Shown here one piece after another: positions 7,538 to 16,677 of a DNA stretch of 64,000 bases. The first letter of the stretch is position 1. The number at the start of each line of letters is the position of its first letter. The DNA lies in the NCBI RefSeq assembly GCF_026341035.1, contig NZ_JAPEOQ010000001.1:5332001-5396000 (forward strand), given 5' to 3'. The position numbers and the translations under genes were made by a program. The notes below the pieces were generated by a model. That model was given only the letters and a program-made list of their open reading frames with translations. It had not been told where the DNA came from and did not search any database. The stretch comes from Streptomyces sp. NBC_01016. GTDB taxonomy: Bacteria > Actinomycetota > Actinomycetes > Streptomycetales > Streptomycetaceae.

Positions 7538-8548
7538 ATGGGTCGTCCGACCACACGCACCGACTCGAACGAGAGTGCCGGAGAGCCGTCCGGAGACATC
7601 CTGGTGCGCATCCGCTCGGCGCTCCCCGCCCTCGCGCCCGCCGAACAGCGGGTGGCCGAAGCCATCATCGAAGACCCTGCCCAGGCCTCGCGTTGGAGCA
7701 TCGGTGTGCTCGCGGACCGGGCCCGGACCTCGGTCACCACCGTGATGCGCTTCTGTCGGACCAACGGCCTGCGGAGCTACCCCGAATTGCGCCTCGCGCT
7801 CGCAGGGGCCGTCGCGTTGGAGAACGCGCAGAGCCAGCCGCGGACGCACAGTCACACCGACATCAGCGAGACGGACACCCTCGACGAGATCGCGGACAAG
7901 ATCGTCTTCCATGAGGCGCGAGGGCTCGAAGAGACCCGTGCGCAACTCGACATCGACGTACTGAAACGCGTCGTCGAGGCCGTGGGCGGTGCCCGGCGCA
8001 TCGACATCTTCGGCGTGGGGGCCAGTGGGTTCGTGGCGGCGGATCTCCATCAAAAGCTGCACCGGATCGGCCTGATGGCCTTCGTGTGGACGGACGCCCA
8101 CGCCGCGCTGACCGCCACCGCGCTGCTTCGGCCGGGGGATGTCGCCCTGGGCATCTCGCACTCCGGCACCACGGCGGACACCCTCGACCCGCTGCAGGCG
8201 GCGGCCGAACGCGGGGCGACGACCGTGGCCCTGACGAACTTCCCGCGCTCGCCGCTGGCCGAAAGCGCCGATCTCGTACTCACCACGTCGGTCCGGGAGA
8301 TGCCGCTGCGCTCAGGGGCGACCGTCAGCCGAACCGCCCAACTCGCCGTCGTGGACTGCCTCTTCGTGGGGGTGGCGCAGCGTTGCTACGACCACAGTGC
8401 GACCGCGCTGAACGACACCTTCAAGGCGATCCACCGTAGAAGCGTCCCGTACACGGCCGCTCGGCGCTCGACACCTGATGCTCCGTCCGTGCCGGCCCAG
8501 GACGCGTCGCCGCGTGGTGGGTCGGACCAGGGCGGGGTACCTGACTGA
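7538..8548 (+). CDS. MurR/RpiR family transcriptional regulator
   Basis: A 336-residue regulator with an N-terminal RpiR helix-turn-helix (about residues 20-95; VLADRARTSVTTVMRFCRTNG is the recognition region) and a C-terminal SIS sugar-phosphate-binding domain (about 130-260, with IFGVGASG and LGISHSGTT loops). Start at ATG 7538, with GGGGAG at 7525-7530; an in-frame GTG at 7484 falls inside the promoter and is rejected. It is divergent from a sulfatase/transporter operon that carries a sugar-kinase remnant, so it probably senses a sugar phosphate made by that pathway. The C-terminal 40 residues are low-complexity and rich in P, S and R. Confidence 0.9.
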   Translation: MGRPTTRTDSNESAGEPSGDILVRIRSALPALAPAEQRVAEAIIEDPAQASRWSIGVLADRARTSVTTVMRFCRTNGLRSYPELRLALAGAVALENAQSQPRTHSHTDISETDTLDEIADKIVFHEARGLEETRAQLDIDVLKRVVEAVGGARRIDIFGVGASGFVAADLHQKLHRIGLMAFVWTDAHAALTATALLRPGDVALGISHSGTTADTLDPLQAAAERGATTVALTNFPRSPLAESADLVLTTSVREMPLRSGATVSRTAQLAVVDCLFVGVAQRCYDHSATALNDTFKAIHRRSVPYTAARRSTPDAPSVPAQDASPRGGSDQGGVPD

Positions 8549-8615
8549 CCGGCCCGGTCACCCCAACCTCTTGCCCGCGCCCCGCCCCGTATGCGATCTT
8601 AAAGTCATCCATGCT

Positions 8616-8631
8616 ATGGAAACGTTTCCAT
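8616..8631. promoter_or_regulatory. LacI-type operator
   Basis: A perfect 16-base palindrome, ATGGAAACGTTTCCAT, with the central CG typical of LacI/GalR sites, 27 bases upstream of the LacI-family start codon. It most likely mediates autoregulation of the whole lacI-rpiB-symporter operon. Confidence 0.85.
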
Positions 8632-8658
8632 GGAATCCACGAGGAGGTGGAGCAACGG

Positions 8659-9654
8659 ATGGCCACGATCAAGGACGTCGCGGCGCGGGCCGGGGTCGCG
8701 CTGGGGACCGCGTCGCGTGTGCTCAGTGGGAGCAGTCAGACCTCGGTCGACTCCCGCGCCCGAGTGCTGGCGGCTGCCGCCGAGTTGGGCTACATCGCCA
8801 ACGGGCCCGCCCGTGCGCTGCGGCGGGCCCGGACCGACGTACTGGGACTGCTCGTCTCGGACATCCGCAACCCGTTCTTCTCCGAACTGGCGCACGCCGC
8901 CGAGCAGGAGGCCCGCCGGCACGGCTACACCGTCCTGCTGGCCAACGCCAACGAGGACGCCGACCAGGCCGATGCCTACCTGCAGACCTTCGCCTCCCAG
9001 CGCATCGACGGCCTGCTGTTCGCGCCGCAGAGCACCGTCTCGCCGCAGCTCGCCGCCACCGTCGCCTCCGGCCTTCCGCTCGTCTTCCTCAACCGCACCA
9101 TCGACGGCATCGACGCGCCGATGTACGGCACGGACAACGCGCAGGGCGTCGGGCAGGTGCTCGACTGGCTGCAGCGGCGCGGGCATCGCGACGTCGCCTT
9201 CATCGGGGGCCCCGACACCATCTCCACCGGCGCCGAGCGCCGCGCCGCCTACCTCGCCGGGCGTGAGCAGCACGGCATCAGTACCGACCAAGGGCTGTTG
9301 GAGGCAGGTGACTTCCTCGCCGACGGGGCGGCCAAGGCCATGCACCGCATCCTCGACCGCGGCGTCCCGTTCACGGCGGTCTTCGGTGCGAACGGCCTGA
9401 CCACCCTCGGCGCGGTACGTGCGCTGCGCGAGCGGCTCGGCGTCGAACAGGCGGCCCGGATCGAGGTCGTGTCCGTCGACGACCTCGACTGGTTCGAGTT
9501 CGCCTCGCCGCCCATCAGTGCGGTCCGCCAGGACGCGGCGGAGATCGGACGCCTCGGCGTACGCGGGGTCGTGGACCTCATCGCCGGGCGCGCGGCCGCG
9601 GGCGAACGCGTCCCCACATCCTTCGTCGACCGGTCTCCCAAGGCCCAACAGTGA
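8659..9654 (+). CDS. LacI family transcriptional regulator
   Basis: A 331-residue regulator. The N-terminal helix-turn-helix and hinge read MATIKDVAARAGVALGTASR, followed by a periplasmic-binding-protein-like sensor domain (from LGLLVSDIRNPFFSELAHAAE to the C-terminus, with the GTDNAQG, FIGGP and VVSVDD strand elements). Start at ATG 8659, with GAGGAGGTGG at 8641-8650; an in-frame ATG at 8611 lies upstream of and across the operator and is rejected. A perfect LacI-type palindrome lies just upstream. The isomerase gene follows after 50 bases and a symporter after that, so it probably controls sugar or polyol use by this operon in response to a small carbohydrate. Confidence 0.93.
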   Translation: MATIKDVAARAGVALGTASRVLSGSSQTSVDSRARVLAAAAELGYIANGPARALRRARTDVLGLLVSDIRNPFFSELAHAAEQEARRHGYTVLLANANEDADQADAYLQTFASQRIDGLLFAPQSTVSPQLAATVASGLPLVFLNRTIDGIDAPMYGTDNAQGVGQVLDWLQRRGHRDVAFIGGPDTISTGAERRAAYLAGREQHGISTDQGLLEAGDFLADGAAKAMHRILDRGVPFTAVFGANGLTTLGAVRALRERLGVEQAARIEVVSVDDLDWFEFASPPISAVRQDAAEIGRLGVRGVVDLIAGRAAAGERVPTSFVDRSPKAQQ

Positions 9655-9704
9655 GTGTCCGCACGGCACTTGCGCTCACAGAAATCCGAAAGGCAGGACA
9701 ACAC

Positions 9705-10163
9705 ATGAGGGTCGCCCTCGGCGCGGACCACGCCGGTTTCGCACTCAAGGACGCCGTCCGACAGGCCATCGAGGCGCTCGGGCACGACGTGGTGGACTGC
9801 GGCACCCACGGCAGCGAACCCGTCGATTTCCCCGACATCACCCGCGCCACCTGCGAGCCGGTGCTCAGCGGCGCCGCCGACCGCGCCGTGCTCGTGTGCG
9901 GCACCGGCCAGGGCGCCGTCATGGCCGCCAACAAGCTGCCCGGCATCCGCTGCGGCCTCGCCCACGAGCCGTACTCCGCCCATCAGTCGGTCGAGCACGA
10001 CGACGCCAACGCGATTGCCATGGGTGCCTGGCTCGTGCCGCATGCGCTGGTGCCCGACATCGTCCGCGAGTTCCTGGGCGCCACCTTCGACGACGACGCG
10101 GACACCCGCCGCCGCGTCGCGAAACTCAACGCCCTCGACGATCTGACGCCCACCATCGCCTGA
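9705..10163 (+). CDS. RpiB/LacA/LacB family sugar-phosphate isomerase
   Basis: A 152-residue isomerase of the ribose-5-phosphate isomerase B type, interconverting an aldose and ketose phosphate. It begins MRVALGADHAGF, has the active-site loop VLVCGTGQGAVMAANKLPGIR with the catalytic-type cysteine, and HEPYSAHQSVEHDDANAIAMG, a variant of the more common HDxYSAxxSxxHNDAN. This variant is what I would expect of homologues acting on non-pentose sugars such as tetrose phosphates, so I do not call it rpiB. Start at ATG 9705 after AGGCAGGAC; an upstream in-frame GTG at 9651 overlaps the LacI end. It is co-oriented with the LacI regulator and an MHS symporter. Confidence 0.88.
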   Translation: MRVALGADHAGFALKDAVRQAIEALGHDVVDCGTHGSEPVDFPDITRATCEPVLSGAADRAVLVCGTGQGAVMAANKLPGIRCGLAHEPYSAHQSVEHDDANAIAMGAWLVPHALVPDIVREFLGATFDDDADTRRRVAKLNALDDLTPTIA

Positions 10164-10287
10164 CACACCCCCGCCGCACCACCCCCGCTCTCCCTCGCAC
10201 CGCCCCCTCCCCACGCCCGCGCACACCCACCGCGCCAGGCGTCCCCTCGGCGTACCCGCACGTGCCCCGAACCCGCAGGAGATCCCC
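10164..10287 (+). other. C-rich, G-poor spacer within the operon
   Basis: The 124 bases between the isomerase and the symporter are extremely rich in C on the coding strand (especially 10165-10235), and G is scarce. RNA of this composition is the kind that Rho factor loads onto, so this could be a site for premature termination that lowers symporter expression. No hairpin terminator is seen. The ribosome site CAGGAGATC precedes the symporter ATG. Confidence 0.35.
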
Positions 10288-11655
10288 ATGTCCACCCGCA
10301 CCCCCGCCGGACAGCCAAGCGTGCTCGGCTCCAAGGACCGCGTGAAAACCGCGATCGCCGCCGCCTTCGGAACCAGCGTCGAGAACTACGACTTCATCGC
10401 CTACGGCACCGCGTCCGCCCTCTACTTCGGCGCGGTCTTCTTCCCCGACAGCGACCGCTTCGTCGGCACCCTGCTCTCCTTCGCCACGCTCGCGGTCGGC
10501 TTCGTCATGCGCCCGCTCGGCGGCGCCGTCGGTGGCTACTTCGCCGACAAGTTCGGCCGTAAGCCCGTCCTCGTCGCCGCGATGATCGTCATGGGCGCGG
10601 CCACGTTCCTCATCGGCGCGCTCCCCACATACGGACAGGTGGGCGTGCTCGCCCCGATCCTGCTCACCGTGATCCGAATGATCCAGGGCCTCGCGTTCGG
10701 CGCCGAATGGGGCGGGGCGATCACCATGGCGTACGAGCACGCGCCCTGGCACCGGCGCGGCATGTTCGCCGCGATACCCCAGTCGGGCAACCCACTGGGC
10801 ATCGCCCTGGCCAGCGGTGTGTTCGCCTGGAGCTCCACGTTGGAGGGCAGTTGGCAGTGGCGGACCCCGTTCCTGGCGAGCGCCGTCCTCGTGGTCGCCG
10901 CGCTGATCGTGCGCTCGCGGCTCTCGGAATCCCCCGAGTTCCAGGAGGCGAGGGCCGACGGCAGGACGGAGAAGAATCCCTTCCTGGCGACGCTGAAGGG
11001 GGACTGGCGCGGCATCCTGCGGGTCATCGCGCTGCGCGTCGTCGAGTCCTTCGCCTACTACTCCACCGCGACCTACCTGCTCAGCTACATCACCGACCAC
11101 CACCCCGACCTGCGGCCCGTCGCCCTGGGAGCGATCACCGTCGCCAGCGTCCTGGCCATCGGTGTCACCTTCCTGGCCGGCGCGCTCACCGACCGCATCG
11201 GACGCCGACCCATCTACATCGCCGGGTGCACGGCGGCCATCCTCTTCGCGTTCCCCATGTACCTGCTCGCCAACTCCGCTCAACCCGCCCTGGTCGTCGC
11301 GGTGTTCATCATCGGCATCGGCCTCATCCACGCCTCGCTCACCGGTACCCAGGGCTCCCTGCTCACCGAGCAGTTCCGCACCGCGACCCGCACGTCGGGC
11401 GCCTCGCTCGGCTACCAGGTCGCGGCGGCCATCGGCGGCTTCGCCCCGCTGCTCGCCGCCGCCCTGGTCGGTGCCTTCGGCTGGCCGGGCGCCGCGCTGC
11501 TCTACCTCGGCGCGGCCATCATCGGCCTCGTAGGCATCTTGGTCACGAAGGAGACCTGGGGGCGTGCGGAGCGCGAGCGCGTACACGCCCTGGTCGCCGA
11601 GGAACGTGGCACGACGGCGGCCGCGGGGGCTGCGGCGACCGGCGCGAGGACCTGA
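10288..11655 (+). CDS. MHS-family MFS metabolite:proton symporter
   Basis: A 455-residue, 12-helix carrier of the metabolite:H+ symporter branch of the major facilitator superfamily (relatives of ShiA, KgtP, ProP). Telling segments are FGTSVENYDFIAYGTAS at helix 1, LGGAVGGYFADKFGRKPVL (signature A motif), GLAFGAEWGGAITMAYEHAP at helix 4-5, and the repeated LTDRIGRRPIYIAG in the second half. Start at ATG 10288 with an AGGAG site. It is third in a LacI-isomerase-symporter operon, so it probably imports the compound that the isomerase pathway handles, perhaps an acid, polyol or sugar acid; the ligand is not decided by sequence. Confidence 0.9.
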   Translation: MSTRTPAGQPSVLGSKDRVKTAIAAAFGTSVENYDFIAYGTASALYFGAVFFPDSDRFVGTLLSFATLAVGFVMRPLGGAVGGYFADKFGRKPVLVAAMIVMGAATFLIGALPTYGQVGVLAPILLTVIRMIQGLAFGAEWGGAITMAYEHAPWHRRGMFAAIPQSGNPLGIALASGVFAWSSTLEGSWQWRTPFLASAVLVVAALIVRSRLSESPEFQEARADGRTEKNPFLATLKGDWRGILRVIALRVVESFAYYSTATYLLSYITDHHPDLRPVALGAITVASVLAIGVTFLAGALTDRIGRRPIYIAGCTAAILFAFPMYLLANSAQPALVVAVFIIGIGLIHASLTGTQGSLLTEQFRTATRTSGASLGYQVAAAIGGFAPLLAAALVGAFGWPGAALLYLGAAIIGLVGILVTKETWGRAERERVHALVAEERGTTAAAGAAATGART

Positions 11656-11754
11656 TCCGAGGTGTGACGAACGTTTTCCTGGAAGAACCGCTGACCGGTG
11701 CGGTCGCGGCAGGCAGACCCCCTGACCTCTCCCGCCCGGTTCGACGAACTGCCG

Positions 11755-12750
11755 TCAGGTGTCCGACATCGCCACCAGGACGCGCCGGGTCCCCTCGAAC
11801 GGGCGTCGGCCGTGGGCGAGCAGGACGTTGTCGATGAGCAGTACGTCGCCGCTGCGCCAATCGACGTCGACGGCGCTCTCCAGCCCACGATCGATGATCT
11901 GCTCGATGTACGCGTCAGGGATCGCGGTTCCGTCGGCGAACGTCACGTACTGCGGGAACTCGTCGGTCGTGAGGATGTCGTACAGCTCGGCCGAGGCTTC
12001 GTCGCCCAGGCCGGCCGGATGCCACTGGTCGGCCTGGTTGAACCAGACCTCGGCGCCGGTGGCAGGGTGCTTGGTGGTCGAGGGGCGGAGCTGGGTGACG
12101 CGCAGGCCGTCCGGGCCCCACTCCCAATCGGCCCGCGACTGCCTGAGGAACTCCTCGACCGCCGCGCGGTCGTCGGTTTCGAACGTGTCCTGCCAGCTCT
12201 TTCCGAAGCCGAACCCGTCGTGCAGGTTCTGGACGTAGCGGATGCCGCCGGCGAACGCCTCGCGCACCTCGGCGTCGAGCGAGTCCAGCCAGAGCTGACC
12301 GTCGAGCACCGGAGTGGCGCCGCCCGTCTCCGCCGCCTTCTCGCAGTAGAAGGTGAGCCGGGTCGGCCAGCGGTGGGCGTAACTGAGCTCGTTGTGCATG
12401 GAGATGGTGTATTTCTGCGGGTACTCGGTCGAGGTGTAGAGATTGCCGCCCACTTTGGTGCGCGGCGAGTTTCCGTGCACGTACGGCAGGCGATCCGGCA
12501 CCAGGCGGGAGAGCACCGGCTCGATCGCCTCGGGCGAGACGCCGAAGCCCCTGAAGATAAGCGCTTTGCGCTCGGTGAGCAGGTCGGCAAGAGCGTCTGC
12601 GCCCAGCTCGTCGAGCCGGTCGGCGAGGGCGGACGCGCCGACCTCGTCAGCGCCTATCTCGTATGGCCGCCAGGCGTCACTGCCTGACTCAACGGTGTCC
12701 AACACGTCCTCCAAAAGCGCGTGGTGTCTTTCGGGCGTGACCGCGGTCAA
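11755..12750 (-). CDS. TauD/SyrP-like Fe(II)/2-oxoglutarate dioxygenase (amino-acid hydroxylase)
   Basis: About 331 residues of the TauD/TfdA superfamily, closest in motif to SyrP-like hydroxylases that act on amino acids tethered to NRPS carrier proteins. Iron-binding residues are visible in SMHNELSY (HxE) and in LLAHGRRPFEG (distal His), with the 2-oxoglutarate-binding Arg in GTRRVLVAMSD. The best start is the TTG at 12750, whose last two bases are shared with the TGA of the mbtH gene, implying coupled translation; longer in-frame starts would overlap mbtH fully, and a GTG beside GGAGGA at about codon 17 is an alternative. MbtH and a decayed exporter upstream mark it as an NRPS tailoring gene left from a lost cluster. 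Confidence 0.82.
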   Translation of the reverse strand: MTAVTPERHHALLEDVLDTVESGSDAWRPYEIGADEVGASALADRLDELGADALADLLTERKALIFRGFGVSPEAIEPVLSRLVPDRLPYVHGNSPRTKVGGNLYTSTEYPQKYTISMHNELSYAHRWPTRLTFYCEKAAETGGATPVLDGQLWLDSLDAEVREAFAGGIRYVQNLHDGFGFGKSWQDTFETDDRAAVEEFLRQSRADWEWGPDGLRVTQLRPSTTKHPATGAEVWFNQADQWHPAGLGDEASAELYDILTTDEFPQYVTFADGTAIPDAYIEQIIDRGLESAVDVDWRSGDVLLIDNVLLAHGRRPFEGTRRVLVAMSDT

Positions 12751-12959
12751 TTCGCTTTCATGGCCTCGATCAGACTCTTGGGCCGTATATCGGTCCACGA
12801 CTTCTCGATGTACGCGAGGCACTCTTCCCGAGCGGCCTCGCCGAATACGGTCTGCCAGCCGTCCGGCACCTCCACGAAGACCGGCCACAGCGAGTGCTGA
12901 TTTTCGTCGTTGACCAGGACCACATAGCTTGCGTCAGGATCCTCAAAGGGGTTTGGCAC
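12747..12959 (-). CDS. MbtH-like NRPS chaperone
   Basis: A 70-residue MbtH-family protein, which binds and supports NRPS adenylation domains. It begins MPNPFEDPDASYVVLVNDE and shows the family's invariant pattern, including SLWP, PDGW and, near the end, SWTDIRPKSL. Length is normal and the reading frame intact. It lies between the decayed ABC exporter and the SyrP-like hydroxylase on the same strand and overlaps the latter's start. No intact NRPS is in this window; the only synthetase sequence is a fragment at 18.5-19.2 kb, so this MbtH either serves a synthetase elsewhere or is an orphan. Confidence 0.95.
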   Translation of the reverse strand: MPNPFEDPDASYVVLVNDENQHSLWPVFVEVPDGWQTVFGEAAREECLAYIEKSWTDIRPKSLIEAMKAN

Positions 12960-12992
12960 CTTACTGACCTCTTCTCTTGGCGGCAGGCCGGG

Positions 12993-14478
12993 TTAGATGC
13001 CCGCCTTGTTCGCGACATTCTTGGGTGTGCCGTTCGAGTGCTGTCCTGCGAATTGAGTGCGGTAGAGCTCGCTGTAGAGCCCGCCGGCGGCGAGCAGGTC
13101 CGTGTGGGTTCCGCGTTCGCGGATCCGGCCGCCGTCGAGAACGAGAATCTGGTCGGCCTCCAGGATGGTCGACAGCCGATGAGCGATGACCAGGGACGTG
13201 CGGCCCGCCAGCGCGACGTTGAGCGCCCGCTGGATCGCCGCCTCGGACTCGGAGTCCAGGTGCGCGGTGGCCTCGTCGAGGATGACGACCGGCGGTGACT
13301 TGAGCAGGAGCCGGGCGAGGCTGATGCGTTGCTTCTCGCCACCGGAGAGGCGGTAACCGCGGTCGCCGACCACGGTGTCGAGACCGTCGGGCAGGGACGA
13401 GACCATCTCCCAGATCCGGGCCGCCTCGCATGCCTCGACGAGCTCCTTCTCACTGGCGTCCGGCCTGGCGTACAGCAGGTTCATCCGGATCGTGTCGTGG
13501 AACAGGTGCGCGTCCTGAGTGACGACGCCGACCGTGTCGTGCAGGGAACGCATGGTCAGATCGCGTACGTCGTGATCGCCGACGCGTACCGTCCCGGAGG
13601 TGGTGTCGTACAGCCGGGGAACCAGGCTGGTGACCGTGGTCTTGCCTGCTCCCGAAGGGCCCACCAGCGCGGTGAGCTTGCCGGCCGGTGCATGGAAACT
13701 CACCTCGTTCAGGACCATGGCGTCGCCACCACGCGACGGCGTGCGCAGCGCGATCGACTCGAGGGAGGCCAGGGACACCTCGTCGGCGGCCGGGTAGCGG
13801 AAGGAGACCTCGTCGAACTCGATGTCCGGGGCGAGGCCGTCGTCGAGCGGGAGCGGTCGGGCGGTGGGACGTTCGTCGACGAGCGGTTTGAGATCCAGCA
13901 CCTCGAAGACGCGGTCGAAGCTGACGAGCGCGATCATGATGTTGACCTGCATGTTGGACAGCTGGTTGATCGGCCCGTACAGCCGCAGCAGCAGCGCGAC
14001 CATGGCGACGAGGGTGCCGATCTGGAGCGAGCCGTTGATGGTCAGCACGCCGCCGAGGCCGTAGACCAGCGCGGTGGTCACCCCGGCGATCAAAGTGGCG
14101 ATGAGGACGAGAACGCGCCCCCAGACGGCTGTCCTGATCGCGACGTCACGGACCTCGACCGCCTTCTGGGCAAAGCCCTCGGAAGCAGCGTCGTGATCGC
14201 TCGCTGTGCGCCGACCACGTCGGTGTTGAGCCTGCTGACCAGAGCCCCTGTCTGGGTGCGGGTGAAGAAGGCCAGTGGCTGCCGCTGGACATGCTCGAAC
14301 ACCTGGCAGCGCAAGTCGCAGATGACGCCCTGGCCGACCCGCCCGGAAAACCAGGTCTGGGTCGCAGGGCATAGGGAACGATGCGTCGCACCGTGCCCGG
14401 CTTGATCTTCTGTTTGGTGATCGACTTGTCTGCGCCGAGCGGCATCAGACCCATGCGCGGGCCGCCCATCATGGCCAC
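12993..14478 (-). pseudogene. Decayed ABC exporter (fused membrane and ATPase domains) with lost membrane segments
   Basis: A peptide-exporter-type ABC transporter broken into three frames. The start is intact (GTG at 14478 after GAGGAGGA; MMGGPRMGLMPLG, ITKQKIKPGTVRRIVPYAL). After about residue 36 the frame shifts near 14375 straight into QTWFSGRVGQGVICDLRCQV and RTQTGALVSRLNTDVVGAQR, so the first transmembrane helices are missing. A second break near 14200 jumps to EGFAQKAVEVRDVAIRT, removing the middle of the membrane domain. From there the C-terminal part is open and complete: Walker A GPSGAGKTT, signature LSGGEKQR, Walker B VVILDEATAHLD, H-loop IAHRLST. The ATPase half may still be translated, but a working exporter is unlikely. 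It lies directly upstream of mbtH. Confidence 0.85.
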
Positions 14479-14785
14479 GGAATCCTCCTCTTGTCGCGGT
14501 CCCAAGCGGCACGGGTGGCCGATGCGTCAGTGACCGTACCGGCGGAGTCGAAGCGTGTGAAAGCCTGCGCTGTTCAACTTCGGCGCGGCCACAGTTGAAC
14601 AGCGCGGCCGACGGCGAACGCTGCGGGATAAGGCGGCGGTTAAGGTTCCCGCTCACCGTCGGGAAACCTGCCGCAATCCACTCTCTGAGTCATGCAGGTA
14701 ATTTCAAGTCCCGGGGCCATGAAGGCCGTCGTCCTCGCCCTCGGCCCGACGTGCCGTGCCGAGCGGCACACGTGGAGGCTGAATC
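14479..14785. other. Divergent intergenic region with a long inverted repeat
   Basis: These 307 bases separate the decayed ABC gene from the MacA-like gene. No gene is seen. They hold a perfect 12-base inverted repeat at 14567-14605 and a second, imperfect one (GGTTCCC/GGGAAACC, about 14644-14668). Either could be regulator binding sites for the divergent transporter genes. Confidence 0.5.
14567..14605. repeat. 12-base perfect inverted repeat (operator or hairpin)
   Basis: Arms GCGCTGTTCAAC (14567-14578) and GTTGAACAGCGC (14594-14605) are separated by 15 bases. The position between divergent transporters suggests an operator; the inner TGTTCAAC/GTTGAACA halves look like a dimeric regulator site. 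As RNA it would also make a stable stem, but no run of T follows on either strand. Confidence 0.65.
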
Positions 14786-15966
14786 ATGTTCGAGTCTGAG
14801 ACCACGGCCCAGGCGCGGGTTCCGGAACAGGAACAGGAGCTGGAGCTGGAACAGAAGCTGCACCAGGAGTACGAGGAGGAGCCGCCGCCGGCCGGGCGCC
14901 GGCGCGTGCCCTGGAAGACGCTGAGCGTGGCCGTGGTGCTGGCGATGGGTGCCACGGCCGCGGTGTATGTGGTGGGGCGCGATGACGACAGTGCGCCCAA
15001 GCAGCAACTGTCATCGCTGCCGACGAAGCAGGTGCTCCGCACGAACATGGTCAACACCAGTGAGATAGACGGGACGTTGGGCTATCGAGGCAGTTACACG
15101 GTGCTCGCCGAGGGTTCCGGACGGCTCACGTGGCTGCCCGGAAATGGCGATGTGATCAAGCGGGGCGAGCGGGTCTTCGAGGCGAACGGCCGTGCCGTCC
15201 CGCTCATCTACGGGTCGGTGCCGCTGTGGCGGGATCTGAAGGTCGGGATGTCCGACGGACGCGACGTGCTGGAGCTCGAACGCAATCTGCAGGCGCTCGG
15301 CTACGGCGGCTACCTGGCCGTGAACGAGGAGTTCAGCTCGGCCACCAAGTCGGCCGTGAAGGAGTGGCAGAAGGCTCTCGGGGTCACCGAGAACGGAGTG
15401 GTCAAGCCGGGTGAAGTGGCGGTGCAGAAGGATGCGATCCGGGTGACCGAGGTGAAGGCGCTGCCGGGTGCCCCGGCCAAGGGCAACCTGTTCACCGCCA
15501 GCAGCACCGAGCGCTGGATCACGGTGGACGTGCCGGTCAGTGATCAGGACATCGCCAAGAAGGGGGCGAAGGTCCGGGTGACACTGCCGGGAAAGAAGAC
15601 CACCCAGGGGCACATCGTGTCGGTCGGCAAGGTGGCGACCGCGGGCAGCAGCAACTCCCAGTCCCAGACCGGGCAGGGCACGCAGGATGCCACCATCCCG
15701 GTCTACGTCGAGCTGGACAAGCAGAACAGCGCGGGGAACCTGGACCGTGCTCCGGCGACGGTCGGGTTCACCAGTACCGAGCACAAGGGCGTACTGGCGG
15801 TGCCGATCAACTCGCTGCTGGCCGCCGGCAGCGGCTACCGGGTGAAGGTGGTGAGTCCTCGGGGGAAGGTGCGCTCGGTGCGGGTCGAGCTCGGCATCTT
15901 CGACGGGAACAACGTCGAGGTGAAGGGCGACCTCCGCGAGGGCATGAAGGTGCAGGTGCCGCGCTC

Positions 15967-15970
<4 letters not shown>
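14786..15970 (+). CDS. MacA-like adaptor with peptidoglycan-binding domain
   Basis: A 394-residue membrane-anchored adaptor of the HlyD/MacA kind. A charged, coiled-coil-prone N-terminus (QEQELELEQKLHQEYEEE) is followed by a transmembrane helix (about 48-65), the adaptor barrel, a peptidoglycan-binding-type domain (DVLELERNLQALGYGGYLAV through VKEWQKALGVTENG, about 155-205), and a beta-barrel C-terminal part. Its TGA overlaps the ATG of the ATPase gene (ATGA), so the three transporter genes form one operon. In Gram-positive bacteria this trio exports peptides or lipids or resists antimicrobial peptides. It could have served self-resistance for the lost NRPS product; that is inference. Confidence 0.85.

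Positions 15971-16673
<703 letters not shown>

Positions 16674-16677
<4 letters not shown>

Noticed and set aside
12748..12888. Longer hydroxylase start at 12888
   Set aside because: It would overlap almost all of mbtH in another frame, and the added residues (Arg/Gly-rich) are unlike the family.
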